Notes: a model not told the origin generated them from the letters alone. Numbered from the stretch's first letter, positions 35,921 through 45,274 are shown. The stretch: 64,000 nt of DNA from Janthinobacterium psychrotolerans (GCF_001677885.1 NZ_LOCQ01000062.1:186001-250000); one strand, 5' to 3'. Made by a program: numbers and translations.

Positions 35921-37243
35921 ATGAAATCCATCAAGATCGGCCTGTTGGGCCTGGGCAATGTAGGCTACGGTACCTTCAGCGTATTGCAGCGCAACCAGGA
36001 AGAAATCAAACGCCGCGCCGGCCGCGGCATCGAAGTGGTGGCCGTCGCCGTGCGCGACGTGGCGCGCGCCGAAGGCCTGATCAAGGGTGCTTGCAAGGTG
36101 GTCAACGACCCTACCCTCATCGTCAACGACCCCGAAATCGATATCGTCGTCGAACTGATCGGCGGCTACGACCTGTCGAAAACCCTGGTGCTGCAGGCGA
36201 TCGCCAACGGCAAGCACGTGGTCACCGCCAACAAGGCCCTGCTGGCCGTGCATGGCAACGAGATCTTTGCCGCCGCCCAGGAAAAGGGTGTGATGGTGGC
36301 GTTCGAAGCGGCCGTGGCCGGCGGCATTCCGATCATCAAGGCGCTGCGCGAAGGCCTGACGGCCAACCGCATCGAATGGATCGCCGGCATCATCAACGGC
36401 ACCACCAATTTCATCCTGTCCGAAATGCGCGACAAGGGCCTCGATTTCGCCACCGTGCTCAAGCAAGCGCAAGAACTGGGCTATGCGGAAGCCGACCCGA
36501 CCTTCGATATCGAAGGCGTGGACGCGGCCCACAAGGCCACCATCATGTCGGCCATCGCCTTCGGCATTCCGGTGCAGTTCGACAAGGCCTACGTGGAAGG
36601 CATCAGCAACCTCAATGCGCTCGATATCCGCTATGCCGAAGAACTGGGCTACCGCATCAAGCTGCTGGGCATCACCAAGCGCGCCACCGTCGATGGCGTC
36701 GAAGGCATCGAACTGCGCGTGCACCCGACCCTGATCCCGGCCAAGCGCCTGATCGCCAATGTCGAAGGGGCGATGAACGCGGTGCTGGTGCATGGCGACG
36801 CCGTCGGCGCCAGCCTGTATTCGGGCCGCGGCGCCGGCGCCGAGCCGACCGCCTCGTCGGTGATCGCCGACCTGGTCGACATCACCCGCCTGGCCACGGC
36901 CGACCCGGAACACCGCGTGCCGCACCTGGCGTTCCAGCCGAACGCGATGACCGATATCGCGATTTTGCCGATGTCGGAAATTACCACCAGCTACTACCTG
37001 CGCATGCACGTGGCCGACCAGCCCGGCGTGCTGGCCGACCTGACGCGCATCCTGGCCGATCGCGGCATTTCGATCGACGCGATGCTGCAAAAGGAGCCGG
37101 CCGAAGGCGAGACGCATACCGACATTATCATGCTGACTCACCAGACGCAGGAGAAAAACGTCACGGCCGCCATCGGACAGATGGAGGCGCTCAATAGCGT
37201 GGTGGGCACGGTGACCAAAATCAGGCTGGAAAACCTGAGCTGA
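35921..37243 (+). CDS. hom: Homoserine dehydrogenase
   Basis: This 440-residue cytosolic enzyme reduces aspartate semialdehyde to homoserine on the way to threonine and methionine. It has an N-terminal NAD(P) fold (GLLGLGNVGYGTF), a catalytic domain with AGIINGTTNFILSEM and YAEADPTFDIEGVDAAHK, and a C-terminal ACT domain from about residue 361 (HVADQPGVLADLTRILADRGISI) for feedback by threonine. In many betaproteobacteria thrC follows hom; here a REP-like repeat and unrelated genes follow. Confidence 0.95.
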   Translation: MKSIKIGLLGLGNVGYGTFSVLQRNQEEIKRRAGRGIEVVAVAVRDVARAEGLIKGACKVVNDPTLIVNDPEIDIVVELIGGYDLSKTLVLQAIANGKHVVTANKALLAVHGNEIFAAAQEKGVMVAFEAAVAGGIPIIKALREGLTANRIEWIAGIINGTTNFILSEMRDKGLDFATVLKQAQELGYAEADPTFDIEGVDAAHKATIMSAIAFGIPVQFDKAYVEGISNLNALDIRYAEELGYRIKLLGITKRATVDGVEGIELRVHPTLIPAKRLIANVEGAMNAVLVHGDAVGASLYSGRGAGAEPTASSVIADLVDITRLATADPEHRVPHLAFQPNAMTDIAILPMSEITTSYYLRMHVADQPGVLADLTRILADRGISIDAMLQKEPAEGETHTDIIMLTHQTQEKNVTAAIGQMEALNSVVGTVTKIRLENLS

Positions 37244-37257
37244 CATTTTTGCCAGCG

Positions 37258-37352
37258 CGTAGGTCGGATTGGCGCAGCGTAATCCGACAACATTGTTGGC
37301 CTGCCCGGTGGTGGTGTCGGATTACGCGGCTTCGCCGCTAATCCGACCTGCG
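37258..37352. repeat. REP-like paired inverted repeat
   Basis: GTCGGATT-n-AATCCGAC occurs twice: 37263-37288 and 37316-37347. The second is a clean stem-loop with GCGGC-TTC-GCCGC at its tip. The outer parts (GCGTAGGTCGGATT and AATCCGACCTGCGC) are also complementary to each other. This layout matches mobile REP/BIME elements found in multiple copies in many proteobacterial genomes. Confidence 0.75.
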
Positions 37353-37377
37353 CGATCTGCATATCCTGATGACGCGG

Positions 37378-37734
37378 TCATTGTTTTGCTTCACCCACCG
37401 GCCCCACATCCATGCCGTCATAGCTGGCCAGTTTCTGTTCCAGCGCGAACTGCTGCAGCTCGCCATTGCGCGCGTGCAGGCTGTCGACATTGTGCACTTC
37501 CGCTTTTTCCACGTGCAGCACCCACACCGGTGGCGCGGCCGCGTCTTCGAGTTCGGGCTGGTACAGCTCGACCGGGCGGTAGCCGTCGATGGCCAGCACG
37601 CCGGCCGCCTGCTCCAGCGCTTCCGGCGTCGGGTTGGTGAAGTAGTATCCCCACAGCAGCGGCGCTGTCAGGTCCCAGGGCGCGTTTTCGGCGATATTGT
37701 CAAACAGTTCGGTCACTTCTTCTCTGGTCATCAT
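37378..37734 (-). CDS. RraB-type regulator of RNase E
   Basis: This 118-residue cytosolic protein begins with MMTREEVTELFDNIAENAPWDLTAPLLWGYYFT and continues with a LEQAAGVLAIDGYRPVEL segment, the pattern of the RraB (RNase E inhibitor B) family. RraB binds the RNase E C-terminal region and modulates mRNA decay. AGGA lies 8 nt upstream of ATG 37734. A much longer frame upstream belongs to the kinase region and was discarded. It sits upstream of the tctE stop but is not obviously linked to it. Confidence 0.8.
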   Translation of the reverse strand: MMTREEVTELFDNIAENAPWDLTAPLLWGYYFTNPTPEALEQAAGVLAIDGYRPVELYQPELEDAAAPPVWVLHVEKAEVHNVDSLHARNGELQQFALEQKLASYDGMDVGPVGEAKQ

Positions 37735-37798
37735 GGCATGTGTCCTGGTTGGATAGGCAGGGCGCGATGGTAACATCGGCAGCGCGCGTACACCAGTT

Positions 37799-39304
37799 TC
37801 AATCGCCGGCGCCGTGTCCCTTGAACCGCACGCGCACCAGCAAACCCTTGCCATTGTCGGCGTTGGCCAGTTCCAGCCGTGCGCCGTGCAGGGCGGCGAT
37901 ATCGCGCACGATGGCCAGGCCCAGGCCGGCGCCGCCCGGATTGCGTTCCAGCGCCGACGATACGCGGTAGAAGGGCGTAAACACCCGCTCGCGCTCGGCT
38001 TCGGGGATGCCGGCGCCGCTGTCCTGCACTTCCAGCACCGGGCCCTGGCCGGGCTGCTCCGGCGGATGCACGCGCAGCGCCACGCTGCCGCCGGGCGGCG
38101 TGTAGCGCAGCGCATTGTCGACCAGGTTGACCAGCAGTTCATGCAGCAGCAGGGCCTGGCCCTGCACCATCGCGTCGAGCTCGGCGTCGAGCGAGAGGTC
38201 GATCTCGCGGCCCACCGCCGCCATCGCCATTTCCGATCCCACCTGCTGCGCCAGTTCGCGCAGCGACACGGTTTCCATCAGCAGATGTTCGCCGCCATGC
38301 TCGATGCGCGCCAGGGTCAGCAGGCGGTTCGCCAGCAGCACGGTCGAATCGGTGGTGGCGGCGATGCTGGCGACGATGTCGCGCAGGGCGGCCACCGCCT
38401 GCGGGTTGTCAGGCTGGCGGTCGCAGGCGCGCAGCGCCAGCTCGGCCTGGGTTTTGAGCACCGTCAGCGGCGTGCGCAGCTGGTGCGAAGCATCGGCGAT
38501 AAAGCGGCGCTGGCTGGCGATCAGCTGCTGCAGCCTGGCCATCGAGCCGTTCATGGCCGAGACCAGCGGGCGCATTTCGCGGTGCACCAGCGCCGGGTCG
38601 ACGTCCGACAGGTCGGACAGGGCGCGCGTTTCGACTTCGGTCTTCAGGCGCATCAGCGGACGCAGCACCAGGCGCACGGCAAACCAGACCAGCGCCGCCA
38701 TCACCAGCACCATCGCCGCCTGCCACCTCAATGTATCGAACAGGATCTGGTTCGACAGGCCGCGCCGCGCGTCCAGCGTTTCGCCGACCTGGATCAGGGC
38801 GATGCCGCGCATGGAATCGTCATACACGGGCTGCAGCAGGGCGGCGATGCGGATCGGCTTGCCGTGGTAGTCGGCGTGATAGAAGCGCACCAGCGCCGGG
38901 TAGTTCTGCGAACGCGGCACATTGGCCGGCACCGCCGGCAAGTCGCCATAGCCCGATACCAGCTCGCCATTGATGCCGGTGACCTTGTAGTAGATGCGGC
39001 CCAGGGTGTCGGTCTCGAAGCTGTCGAGCGCCACGTAGGGCACGTCGGCCACCACCTTGCCGCGTTCGATGGAAACCCGTTCGGCCAGCGCCCGCGTCGA
39101 GGCCAGCAAGGAGCGGTCATAGGCCATGTCGGCCGCGTCGAGCGCATTGCGGTAGACAAACACGGCGTCGAGCAGCACCAGCATCACCAGCGGGATCAAG
39201 AGCCAGCGCAGCAACTGGTTGCGCAGGCTGCCCAGGCGCCGCGCCTGCAGGTGGCGCTGCAAGCGTTCCAGCCAGCTCAGTCGGCGTTCGGTGCCGGGCT
39301 TCAC
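37799..39304 (-). CDS. tctE: TctE-type sensor histidine kinase
   Basis: This 501-residue inner-membrane kinase has a first membrane helix at about 31-50, a periplasmic sensing domain (about 55-190; ALDSFETDTLGRIYYKV), a second helix at about 195-215 and a HAMP-like linker. The HisKA domain has H274 in FIADASHQLRTPL, and the HATPase has the usual N and G boxes (NLVDNALRY, DSGAGIP, GLGLAIV). The periplasmic domain pattern fits the TctE/2CSK family, which responds to organic acids. It overlaps the response regulator stop by 4 nt and lies divergent from the porin/transport genes. Confidence 0.9.
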   Translation of the reverse strand: MKPGTERRLSWLERLQRHLQARRLGSLRNQLLRWLLIPLVMLVLLDAVFVYRNALDAADMAYDRSLLASTRALAERVSIERGKVVADVPYVALDSFETDTLGRIYYKVTGINGELVSGYGDLPAVPANVPRSQNYPALVRFYHADYHGKPIRIAALLQPVYDDSMRGIALIQVGETLDARRGLSNQILFDTLRWQAAMVLVMAALVWFAVRLVLRPLMRLKTEVETRALSDLSDVDPALVHREMRPLVSAMNGSMARLQQLIASQRRFIADASHQLRTPLTVLKTQAELALRACDRQPDNPQAVAALRDIVASIAATTDSTVLLANRLLTLARIEHGGEHLLMETVSLRELAQQVGSEMAMAAVGREIDLSLDAELDAMVQGQALLLHELLVNLVDNALRYTPPGGSVALRVHPPEQPGQGPVLEVQDSGAGIPEAERERVFTPFYRVSSALERNPGGAGLGLAIVRDIAALHGARLELANADNGKGLLVRVRFKGHGAGD

Positions 39305-40026
39305 TTGGCGGCGGCGGCCGGCATGGCGCTGCGTGGCTGCAGCAGGTAGCCGATGCCGCGCAGGGTGGTGATGGCGGCCGGGTCGGCGAGGTCGCCCTGT
39401 TCGAGTTTTTTGCGCACGCGGTGTATCAGCAGTTCGATGGCGTCGAGGTTGACGTCGTCGGCCAGCGCGAACACCTCGTCGAACAGTTTTTCCTTCGATA
39501 CGGCGCGGCCCAGGCGCGTGATCAGCGCCTCGAGCACGGCGTGTTCGCGCGGCGTCAGGGCCATCGCCTTGCCGCCATAGCTGAACATGCGCGTGATGGT
39601 GTCGAAACTGAGCGCGCCGCAGTTGTGCACCAGCGCTTCGTTGCCCTGGCTGCGGCGCAGCAGCGCTTTCACGCGCGCTTCGAGTTCGGCCAGTTCGAAC
39701 GGCTTGGCCAGGTAGTCGTCGGCGCCCAGGTTCAGGCCCTGGACTTTTTCATCGATGCCGCCGCGCGCCGTCAGTATCATGACGGGCGTCTTGGCGCGCG
39801 TGCCGCCGCGCGCGCGCAGCCGGCGCAGCACGTCCAGGCCGTCCATTTTCGGCAGCGACAGGTCGAGCAGCACCAGCGAATAATCCTGGGTGTGCAGCAG
39901 GGCGTCGGCGTCGGCGCCGTTATGGGCTGTCTCCACCGTCAGGTGCGCGTCGCGCAAGGCTTTCGCCAGCCAGTGCGACAGCTCCAGATGGTCTTCCACT
40001 AATAATATGCGCATGGTCTCCGCCAT
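39301..40026 (-). CDS. tctD: TctD-type OmpR-family response regulator
   Basis: This 241-residue regulator has a receiver domain (MRILLVEDHLELSHWL; phosphorylation site D55 in LLDLSLPKMDG; conserved Lys in YLAKPF) and a C-terminal winged helix (MALTPREHAVLEAL, LIHRVRKKLE). It most likely controls the divergent porin operon. Start is either ATG 40026 or ATG 40014 (MRILLVEDH); neither has an ideally spaced ribosome-binding site, so the first four residues are uncertain. Confidence 0.92.
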   Translation of the reverse strand: MAETMRILLVEDHLELSHWLAKALRDAHLTVETAHNGADADALLHTQDYSLVLLDLSLPKMDGLDVLRRLRARGGTRAKTPVMILTARGGIDEKVQGLNLGADDYLAKPFELAELEARVKALLRRSQGNEALVHNCGALSFDTITRMFSYGGKAMALTPREHAVLEALITRLGRAVSKEKLFDEVFALADDVNLDAIELLIHRVRKKLEQGDLADPAAITTLRGIGYLLQPRSAMPAAAAK

Positions 40027-40142
40027 TCGTTGTTATGGCTGCAGTGTAAGCCAGGCGCGACATTTTTGGGCCGCTTGTGGCTGGCCGGCGACAGCGGTGA
40101 TGCTGAAAGCCAATTGAAAGGATGGCGGCCATATAGTGTGAT

Positions 40143-40165
40143 CCTGATTCAGAAAACGAATCAGG
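40143..40165. promoter_or_regulatory. Inverted repeat upstream of the porin operon
   Basis: CCTGATTC (40143-40150) and GAATCAGG (40158-40165) form a perfect 8-bp dyad around 7 nt, 37 bp before the porin start. It lies between tctD and the porin gene and is a plausible operator for the TctD-type regulator; OmpR-family sites are more often direct repeats, so this is open. Confidence 0.5.
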
Positions 40166-40201
40166 CATATCACCAAAAAATATAACTATCGGGAGACTCC
40201 T

Positions 40202-41263
40202 GTGAAGAACACCGCATTGCCCCTGGCCGCTTTGGCCTTGTTTGTTACCGCCGGCGCCGCCCAGGCGCAGTCCAACGTCACCTTGTACGGCCGTCTCGAC
40301 GCCGGCTTCAGCACCACCACCAATGCCAGTGCATCGAAAAGCTCGGTCACGCAACTGAGCTCGGGCGGCATGAATACCTCGCGCTGGGGCATCCTCGGCA
40401 GCGAAGACCTCGGCGGCGGCCTGAAAGCCGTGTTCAACCTCGAAGGCGGCATCCTGGTCGATACTGGCGCGGCCGACGGCGCGCTGTTCAAGCGCCAGGC
40501 CAACGTGGGGCTGGAAGGCGCCTTCGGCCGCGTGGTGCTGGGCCGCTCGTTTACCACCGTGTACGACTTCGTGCTGCCCTACGATCCGATGGCCTACGCG
40601 CCGTTCTATTCCTGGGCCACCTCGGCCAACGCCACAGGCCCCAGCAAATACGGCATGACCACCGCCTTCGACAACCTGGTCAAGTATTCGGGCAAGACCG
40701 GCGGCTTCAGCTACGGCGCTTCCTACGGCTTCGGCGAACAGAGCAGCAGCAGCTCGGACAGCGCCAAGCTGTCGACCGCCCTCAACTACAAGACCGGCCC
40801 GGTCAGCGTGCTGGCCACCTACGAGCGCATCAACGGCAACACGATCGCCGGCGGCGCGCGCGACAAGAACACGGTGGTGCACCTGGGCGCCATGTATGAC
40901 GAGGGTCCGTGGAAGCTGCAAGTTGCCGCGCGCGACTACAAGCTCGATCCGGCCGCCGCCAACCGCGCCGACGTGCGCGGCACCATGTACTGGGGCGGCG
41001 TCAGCTACAAGACCACGCCAGCGATCACCCTGACCGGCGTGGTGTACTACCAGAACGTGAAAAACGTCGCCGCCAATGTCGACGCCGATCCGGTCATGTA
41101 CGTGGCGCGCCTGCGCTATGCCCTGTCCAAGCGCACCGACCTGTATCTGGCCGGCGCCTACGCCAAGGCCAAGCATGGTCAACTGGTCAGCCTGTCGCGC
41201 GACGACGCCGGTTTCGGCGACACGCAGCGCGGCCTGATCGCCGGCATCCAGCACCGCTTCTAA
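40202..41263 (+). CDS. Gram-negative trimeric porin
   Basis: This 353-residue outer-membrane porin (OmpC/Porin_4 family) has a 22-residue signal peptide ending AAQAQ, then SNVTLYGRLDAGF, SRWGILGSEDLGGGLKAVFNLEGG, GRVVLGRSFTTVYD, and a final beta strand ending IQHRF with the terminal phenylalanine needed for assembly. The start is GTG at 40202, with GGGAG 6 nt upstream. It is the first gene of the uptake run and likely admits the solute sensed by the TctDE-type pair. Confidence 0.92.
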   Translation: MKNTALPLAALALFVTAGAAQAQSNVTLYGRLDAGFSTTTNASASKSSVTQLSSGGMNTSRWGILGSEDLGGGLKAVFNLEGGILVDTGAADGALFKRQANVGLEGAFGRVVLGRSFTTVYDFVLPYDPMAYAPFYSWATSANATGPSKYGMTTAFDNLVKYSGKTGGFSYGASYGFGEQSSSSSDSAKLSTALNYKTGPVSVLATYERINGNTIAGGARDKNTVVHLGAMYDEGPWKLQVAARDYKLDPAAANRADVRGTMYWGGVSYKTTPAITLTGVVYYQNVKNVAANVDADPVMYVARLRYALSKRTDLYLAGAYAKAKHGQLVSLSRDDAGFGDTQRGLIAGIQHRF

Positions 41264-41272
41264 GGCAGGGCC

Positions 41273-42277
41273 ATGCTGCGCACCGCCTTCCTGCCGCTGC
41301 TGTCGCTGTTGTTTTCGCTGCTGGCGCTGCCCGCGCCGGCAGGGGCAGCCGCGCCTGAAGTCGACTGCGTGGTGCCGTCCAAGCCCGGCGGCGCCATGGA
41401 TCTGACTTGCAAGCTGGCCAAACATGGCCTGCTGCAGCCCGATCCGGCCGCCGGCACGGCGGCGCCGTTCGCCTCCTCGGTGCGCATCAGCTACCTGCCG
41501 GGCGGCATCGGCGCGGTGGCCTGGCGCTCGATGGGCTCGCAGCGGCGCCGCGCCGAAGCCAACACCCTGGTGGTGTTTTCGGGCGGCTCGCTGCTGAACC
41601 TGGCGCAAGGCAAGTTCGGCAACGCCAAGCCTGGCGACGTGCGCTGGGTGGCGGCGCTGGGCGCCGACTACGGCATGATCGCCGTGCGCAACGATTCACC
41701 TTATAAAACCCTGGGCGACCTGATCGCCGCGCTCAAGCGCCATCCCGACAAGGTGCTGATCGGCGTGTCCGGCACCATCGGCAGCCAGGACTGGCTGAAG
41801 ATGGCGCTGGTGGCGCGCCAGGCCGGCATCGATCCGAAAGTGCTGCGTTTCGTGGCGCTGGAGGGCGGTGGCGAGATCTTCACCGCGATGCAGGCCGACT
41901 ATGTGCAGGTGATGTCGGGCGATACGTCCGAAGCGACCCTGAACGCCGGCCAGAACCATGCGCGCGTGCTGGCGGTGCTGTCCGAAAAACGCCTGTCCGG
42001 CGTGCTGGCCAGCGTGCCGACGGCGCGCGAGCAGGGCATCGACGTGGTGTGGCCCATCATCCGCGGCCTGTGGATGGGGCCGCAAGTGCCGGAGCCCGAT
42101 TACCGGCGCTGGGTGGCCACGTTTGACCGTGCCATGGCCACGCCGGAGTTTGCCCACTGGCGCACGCAGGCGGGCATGTATCCGTTCGCGCTGACGGGCG
42201 ACAAATTGACACAGTACGTGAACCAGGCAGTCGAACGGTATTCCAGGCAGGCCGCCGAACTGGGCCTGATGCGCTGA
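41273..42277 (+). CDS. TctC/Bug-family periplasmic solute-binding protein
   Basis: This 334-residue protein has a signal peptide (LPLLSLLFSLLALPAPAGA) and the Bug fold pattern: VPSKPGGAMDLTCKLAK, YLPGGIGAVAWRSM, NDSPYKTLGDLIAALKRHPDKVLIGVSGTIGS, and IIRGLWMGPQVPEPDYRRW. Bug proteins bind carboxylates for TctAB-type transporters, but no tctA or tctB gene is present. In Bordetella the Bug protein BctC signals to the BctDE sensor system, so this one may act as a receptor for the TctE-type kinase; that is inference. It lies 9 nt after the porin. Confidence 0.88.
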   Translation: MLRTAFLPLLSLLFSLLALPAPAGAAAPEVDCVVPSKPGGAMDLTCKLAKHGLLQPDPAAGTAAPFASSVRISYLPGGIGAVAWRSMGSQRRRAEANTLVVFSGGSLLNLAQGKFGNAKPGDVRWVAALGADYGMIAVRNDSPYKTLGDLIAALKRHPDKVLIGVSGTIGSQDWLKMALVARQAGIDPKVLRFVALEGGGEIFTAMQADYVQVMSGDTSEATLNAGQNHARVLAVLSEKRLSGVLASVPTAREQGIDVVWPIIRGLWMGPQVPEPDYRRWVATFDRAMATPEFAHWRTQAGMYPFALTGDKLTQYVNQAVERYSRQAAELGLMR

Positions 42278-42319
42278 CACCCATAGCAGCACCCACAACA
42301 ATCACAGACGGAGACAACC

Positions 42320-43417
42320 ATGCAAACCAAGACCATCCTCGCCATCGCCGTGGCCGCCGCTTTCGCCGGCAGCACCGGCGCCGCATTCGCCCAGGTGCCG
42401 GCGGGCTATCCGGCCGACTACCAGAAGATCATCGACGCGGCCAAGAAAGAAGGCAAGGTGGTGATCTACAGCGCCACCGACAGCAAGGCCGCCGCGCCGC
42501 TGATCAAGGATTTCAGCGCCCTGTACCCTGGCATTTCGGTCGAATACAACGACATGAATTCGACCGAAGTGTATAACCGCTTCATTTCCGAAGTGGCCGC
42601 CGGCGGCAACACGGCCGACGTGATGTGGTCGTCGGCGATGGACTTGCAGATGCGCCTGGCCTCGGACGGCTACGCACTGAAATACAAGTCGGTCGAAGCG
42701 GCCAAGATCCCCGGCTGGGCCATGTGGGACGACCAGGCCTACGGCACCACGTTCGAGCCGGCCGCCATCGTCTACAACAAGCGGCTGCTCGATCCCAAGG
42801 AAGTGCCGAAGAACCACGACGACTTCGTGAAACTGATCGCCATGCCGAAATTCAAGGACAAGGTCACCACCTACGATATCGAAAAATCGGGCGTGGGCTT
42901 CATGTTCATGTCGCAGGACGCCAAGGAATACCCGCAGTTTCTCGCGTTGCAAAACGCCTTCGGCACCGCCAAGGTGCGCGTGCAGTCGTCGACCGGCACC
43001 ATGATGGAGCGCATCTCGTCGGGCGAAAACCTGATCGGCTATAACGTGCTGGGCTCCTACGCCCTGGTGCGCGCCAAGACCGACCCGTCGATCGGCGTGG
43101 TGCTGCCCAAGGATTACACGTTGATCCTGTCGCGCGTGCAGTTCATCAACAAGAACGCGAAAAATGTCAACGCCAGCAAGCTGTGGCTCGATTACATCCT
43201 GTCGCACCGCGGCCAGACCATCATCTCGAACGGCGCCAAGCTGTACGCGATCCGCGCCGACGTCACCGGCGAGACCACTTCGGCCGACCTGATCAAGGAA
43301 ATCGGCGCGGCCAACGTCAAGCCGGTGCCGGTGCACCCGATCATCCTGCAGTTCCTGGGACCGGCCAAGCGCATGGCCTTCCTCAAACAATGGAAAGAAA
43401 CAGCCGGCAAAAAATAA
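42320..43417 (+). CDS. ABC transporter periplasmic binding protein (AfuA/FbpA-like family)
   Basis: This 365-residue protein has a signal peptide (TILAIAVAAAFAGSTGAAFAQ) and the iron/sugar-phosphate/carboxylate-type binding-protein pattern: AKKEGKVVIYSATDSKAAAPLIKDF, VEYNDMNSTEVYNRF and NTADVMWSSAMD. The paired tyrosines of true ferric-binding FbpA proteins are not seen in the corresponding late segment (GYNVLGSYALV), so ferric iron is a doubtful ligand; a phosphorylated or carboxylated organic ligand is more likely. GGAGAC precedes the ATG. A strong hairpin follows the gene. Confidence 0.86.
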   Translation: MQTKTILAIAVAAAFAGSTGAAFAQVPAGYPADYQKIIDAAKKEGKVVIYSATDSKAAAPLIKDFSALYPGISVEYNDMNSTEVYNRFISEVAAGGNTADVMWSSAMDLQMRLASDGYALKYKSVEAAKIPGWAMWDDQAYGTTFEPAAIVYNKRLLDPKEVPKNHDDFVKLIAMPKFKDKVTTYDIEKSGVGFMFMSQDAKEYPQFLALQNAFGTAKVRVQSSTGTMMERISSGENLIGYNVLGSYALVRAKTDPSIGVVLPKDYTLILSRVQFINKNAKNVNASKLWLDYILSHRGQTIISNGAKLYAIRADVTGETTSADLIKEIGAANVKPVPVHPIILQFLGPAKRMAFLKQWKETAGKK

Positions 43418-43428
43418 TGCCGTCCTGG

Positions 43429-43454
43429 CCCTGCGCGGGTTCTCCCGCGCAGGG
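43429..43454 (+). other. Intercistronic hairpin after the binding-protein gene
   Basis: CCCTGCGCGGG pairs perfectly with CCCGCGCAGGG around TTCT. It lies between the binding-protein and permease genes with no T-run after it. A 3' hairpin of this kind typically protects the upstream binding-protein mRNA, so that far more binding protein than permease is made. Confidence 0.75.
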
Positions 43455-43483
43455 ATGCCGCACCCTCATTCATTGGATTCATC

Positions 43484-45274
43484 ATGCAAACTGCTATCTT
43501 GCCGCTGCCTGCACGGTCGCGCTCTCCCTTGTCGCGCCTGAACTGGTCGCGCGGCGTGGTCGTGGCGATCACCATGGTCGCCATTTTCCTGCCGCTGTTC
43601 CTGATTTTCTATCAAAGCTTTTTGTCGGCGCCGTTCTTCATGCCGGTGCGCGAATTCGGCTTCGATTCCTACCGTTTCATCCTCGATGATCCCGATTTTT
43701 CGATGGCCTTCAAGAACGGTCTGATGCTCGCCTGCGGCCTGACCCTGATCGCCGTGCCGCTGGGCGGCATGCTGGCCTTTTTGATGGTGCGCACCGACCT
43801 GCCGGGCCGCAGCTGGGTCGCGCCGATGCTGCTGGTGCCGATTTTTGTCTCGCCGATGGTGATGGGCTTTGGCTATGTGGTGTCGATGGGCCCGGTGGGC
43901 TTCTACTCGACCTGGGCCAAGGAACTGCTCGGCTTCGTGCCCTGGAATATCTATTCCTTCACCAGCATCGTCATTATCGCTGGCCTCACGCACGTGCCGC
44001 ACGTGTATCTGTACGCCTCGTCGGCGCTGAAAAGCCTGGGTTCGGATGTGGAAGAAGCGGCCCGCGTGGCCGGCGCCTCGCCGGTGCAGGTGATGATGAA
44101 TGTGTCGCTGCCGATGATCATGCCGGCGCTGGCTTATGCCGGGGTGCTGGTGTTCTTCCTCGGCTTCGAGGTGTTCGGCCTGGTGCTGGTGCTGGGCGAC
44201 CCGGAAGGCCACCTGGTGCTGCCGACCTATCTGTACAAGCTGACCAACAAGCTCGGCACGCCGTCGTACCACCTGATGGCCGCCGTCGCCGTCTGCCTGG
44301 TGATGGTGACCTTGCCGCTGGTGATGATACAGCGCTGGCTGCTCAAATCGGCCAACAAATACGTGTCGATCAAGGGCAAGGGCGCGCGCAGCAAGGTCAT
44401 GCCGCTGGGCCGCTGGAAGTGGCTGGCGTTCGCATTGCTGGCCGGCTGGCTGATCTTCACCATCATCATGCCATTGACCGGCATCGTGCTGCGTTCCTTC
44501 GTGCAGTACTGGGGCGAGGGCGTGCACCTGGCCGATGTATTGACCCTGCAGCATTTCCGCGACATTTTCGACCAGCCTTCGCTGGTGCGCGGCATCGTCA
44601 ACACCATCCTGATCGGCGTGGTCGGCGGCGCGCTGGCCGTCGGCTGCTACAGCTTCATCGCGCTGGCCATGCACCGCAAGCAGGACGGCATTACTCGCCT
44701 GCTCGACTACAGCGTGCTGGTGCCGCGCGCCGTGCCAGGCCTCTTGGCCGGCCTGTCGTTCCTGTGGGTGTTCCTGTTCGTGCCGGCCTGGCTCGACGGC
44801 GTCTTGAAGGGCATGGACAACGGCGTGGCCCTGTGGCTGAGCGGCCATGTGATCCCGGTGCTGCGCGAGGTGCGCTCGACCATCTTCGCCCTGTGGCTGG
44901 CCTATTCGGTGGTGTGGATGGCCTACGGCATGCGCCTGATTTCGACCGCGCTGCTGCAGGTGGGGCCGGAGCTGGAAGAAGCGGCGCGCGCCGTTGGCGC
45001 CAACCGCGGCCAGGTGACGCGTGACGTCACGCTGCCTTTGATCAAATACGGCCTGCTGGGCGCCTGGCTGATGGTGTTTTTGATTTTCGAACGCGAATAC
45101 TCGACCGGCGTGTACCTGCTCTCGCCGGGCACCGAAGTGATCGGCGCGATGCTGGTGTCGCTGTGGGCGGGCGGCTCGACCGACCTGGTGGCGGCGCTGT
45201 CGTTCATCAACATCACGCTGGTGGCCATCGGCCTGGGCATCGCGCTGCGCTTTGGCGTCAAGTTACATAACTAA
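43484..45274 (+). CDS. ABC transporter permease, fused double-domain (FbpB/AfuB type)
   Basis: This 596-residue inner-membrane protein has about twelve helices in two homologous halves. Each half carries an EAA loop for the ATPase: EEAARVAGASPVQVMMNVSLPMI (around residue 190) and EEAARAVGANRGQVTRDVTLPLI (around residue 505). The fused arrangement is typical of ferric/organophosphate-type importers. It works with the preceding binding protein and the ATPase 33 nt downstream. Confidence 0.92.
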   Translation: MQTAILPLPARSRSPLSRLNWSRGVVVAITMVAIFLPLFLIFYQSFLSAPFFMPVREFGFDSYRFILDDPDFSMAFKNGLMLACGLTLIAVPLGGMLAFLMVRTDLPGRSWVAPMLLVPIFVSPMVMGFGYVVSMGPVGFYSTWAKELLGFVPWNIYSFTSIVIIAGLTHVPHVYLYASSALKSLGSDVEEAARVAGASPVQVMMNVSLPMIMPALAYAGVLVFFLGFEVFGLVLVLGDPEGHLVLPTYLYKLTNKLGTPSYHLMAAVAVCLVMVTLPLVMIQRWLLKSANKYVSIKGKGARSKVMPLGRWKWLAFALLAGWLIFTIIMPLTGIVLRSFVQYWGEGVHLADVLTLQHFRDIFDQPSLVRGIVNTILIGVVGGALAVGCYSFIALAMHRKQDGITRLLDYSVLVPRAVPGLLAGLSFLWVFLFVPAWLDGVLKGMDNGVALWLSGHVIPVLREVRSTIFALWLAYSVVWMAYGMRLISTALLQVGPELEEAARAVGANRGQVTRDVTLPLIKYGLLGAWLMVFLIFEREYSTGVYLLSPGTEVIGAMLVSLWAGGSTDLVAALSFINITLVAIGLGIALRFGVKLHN

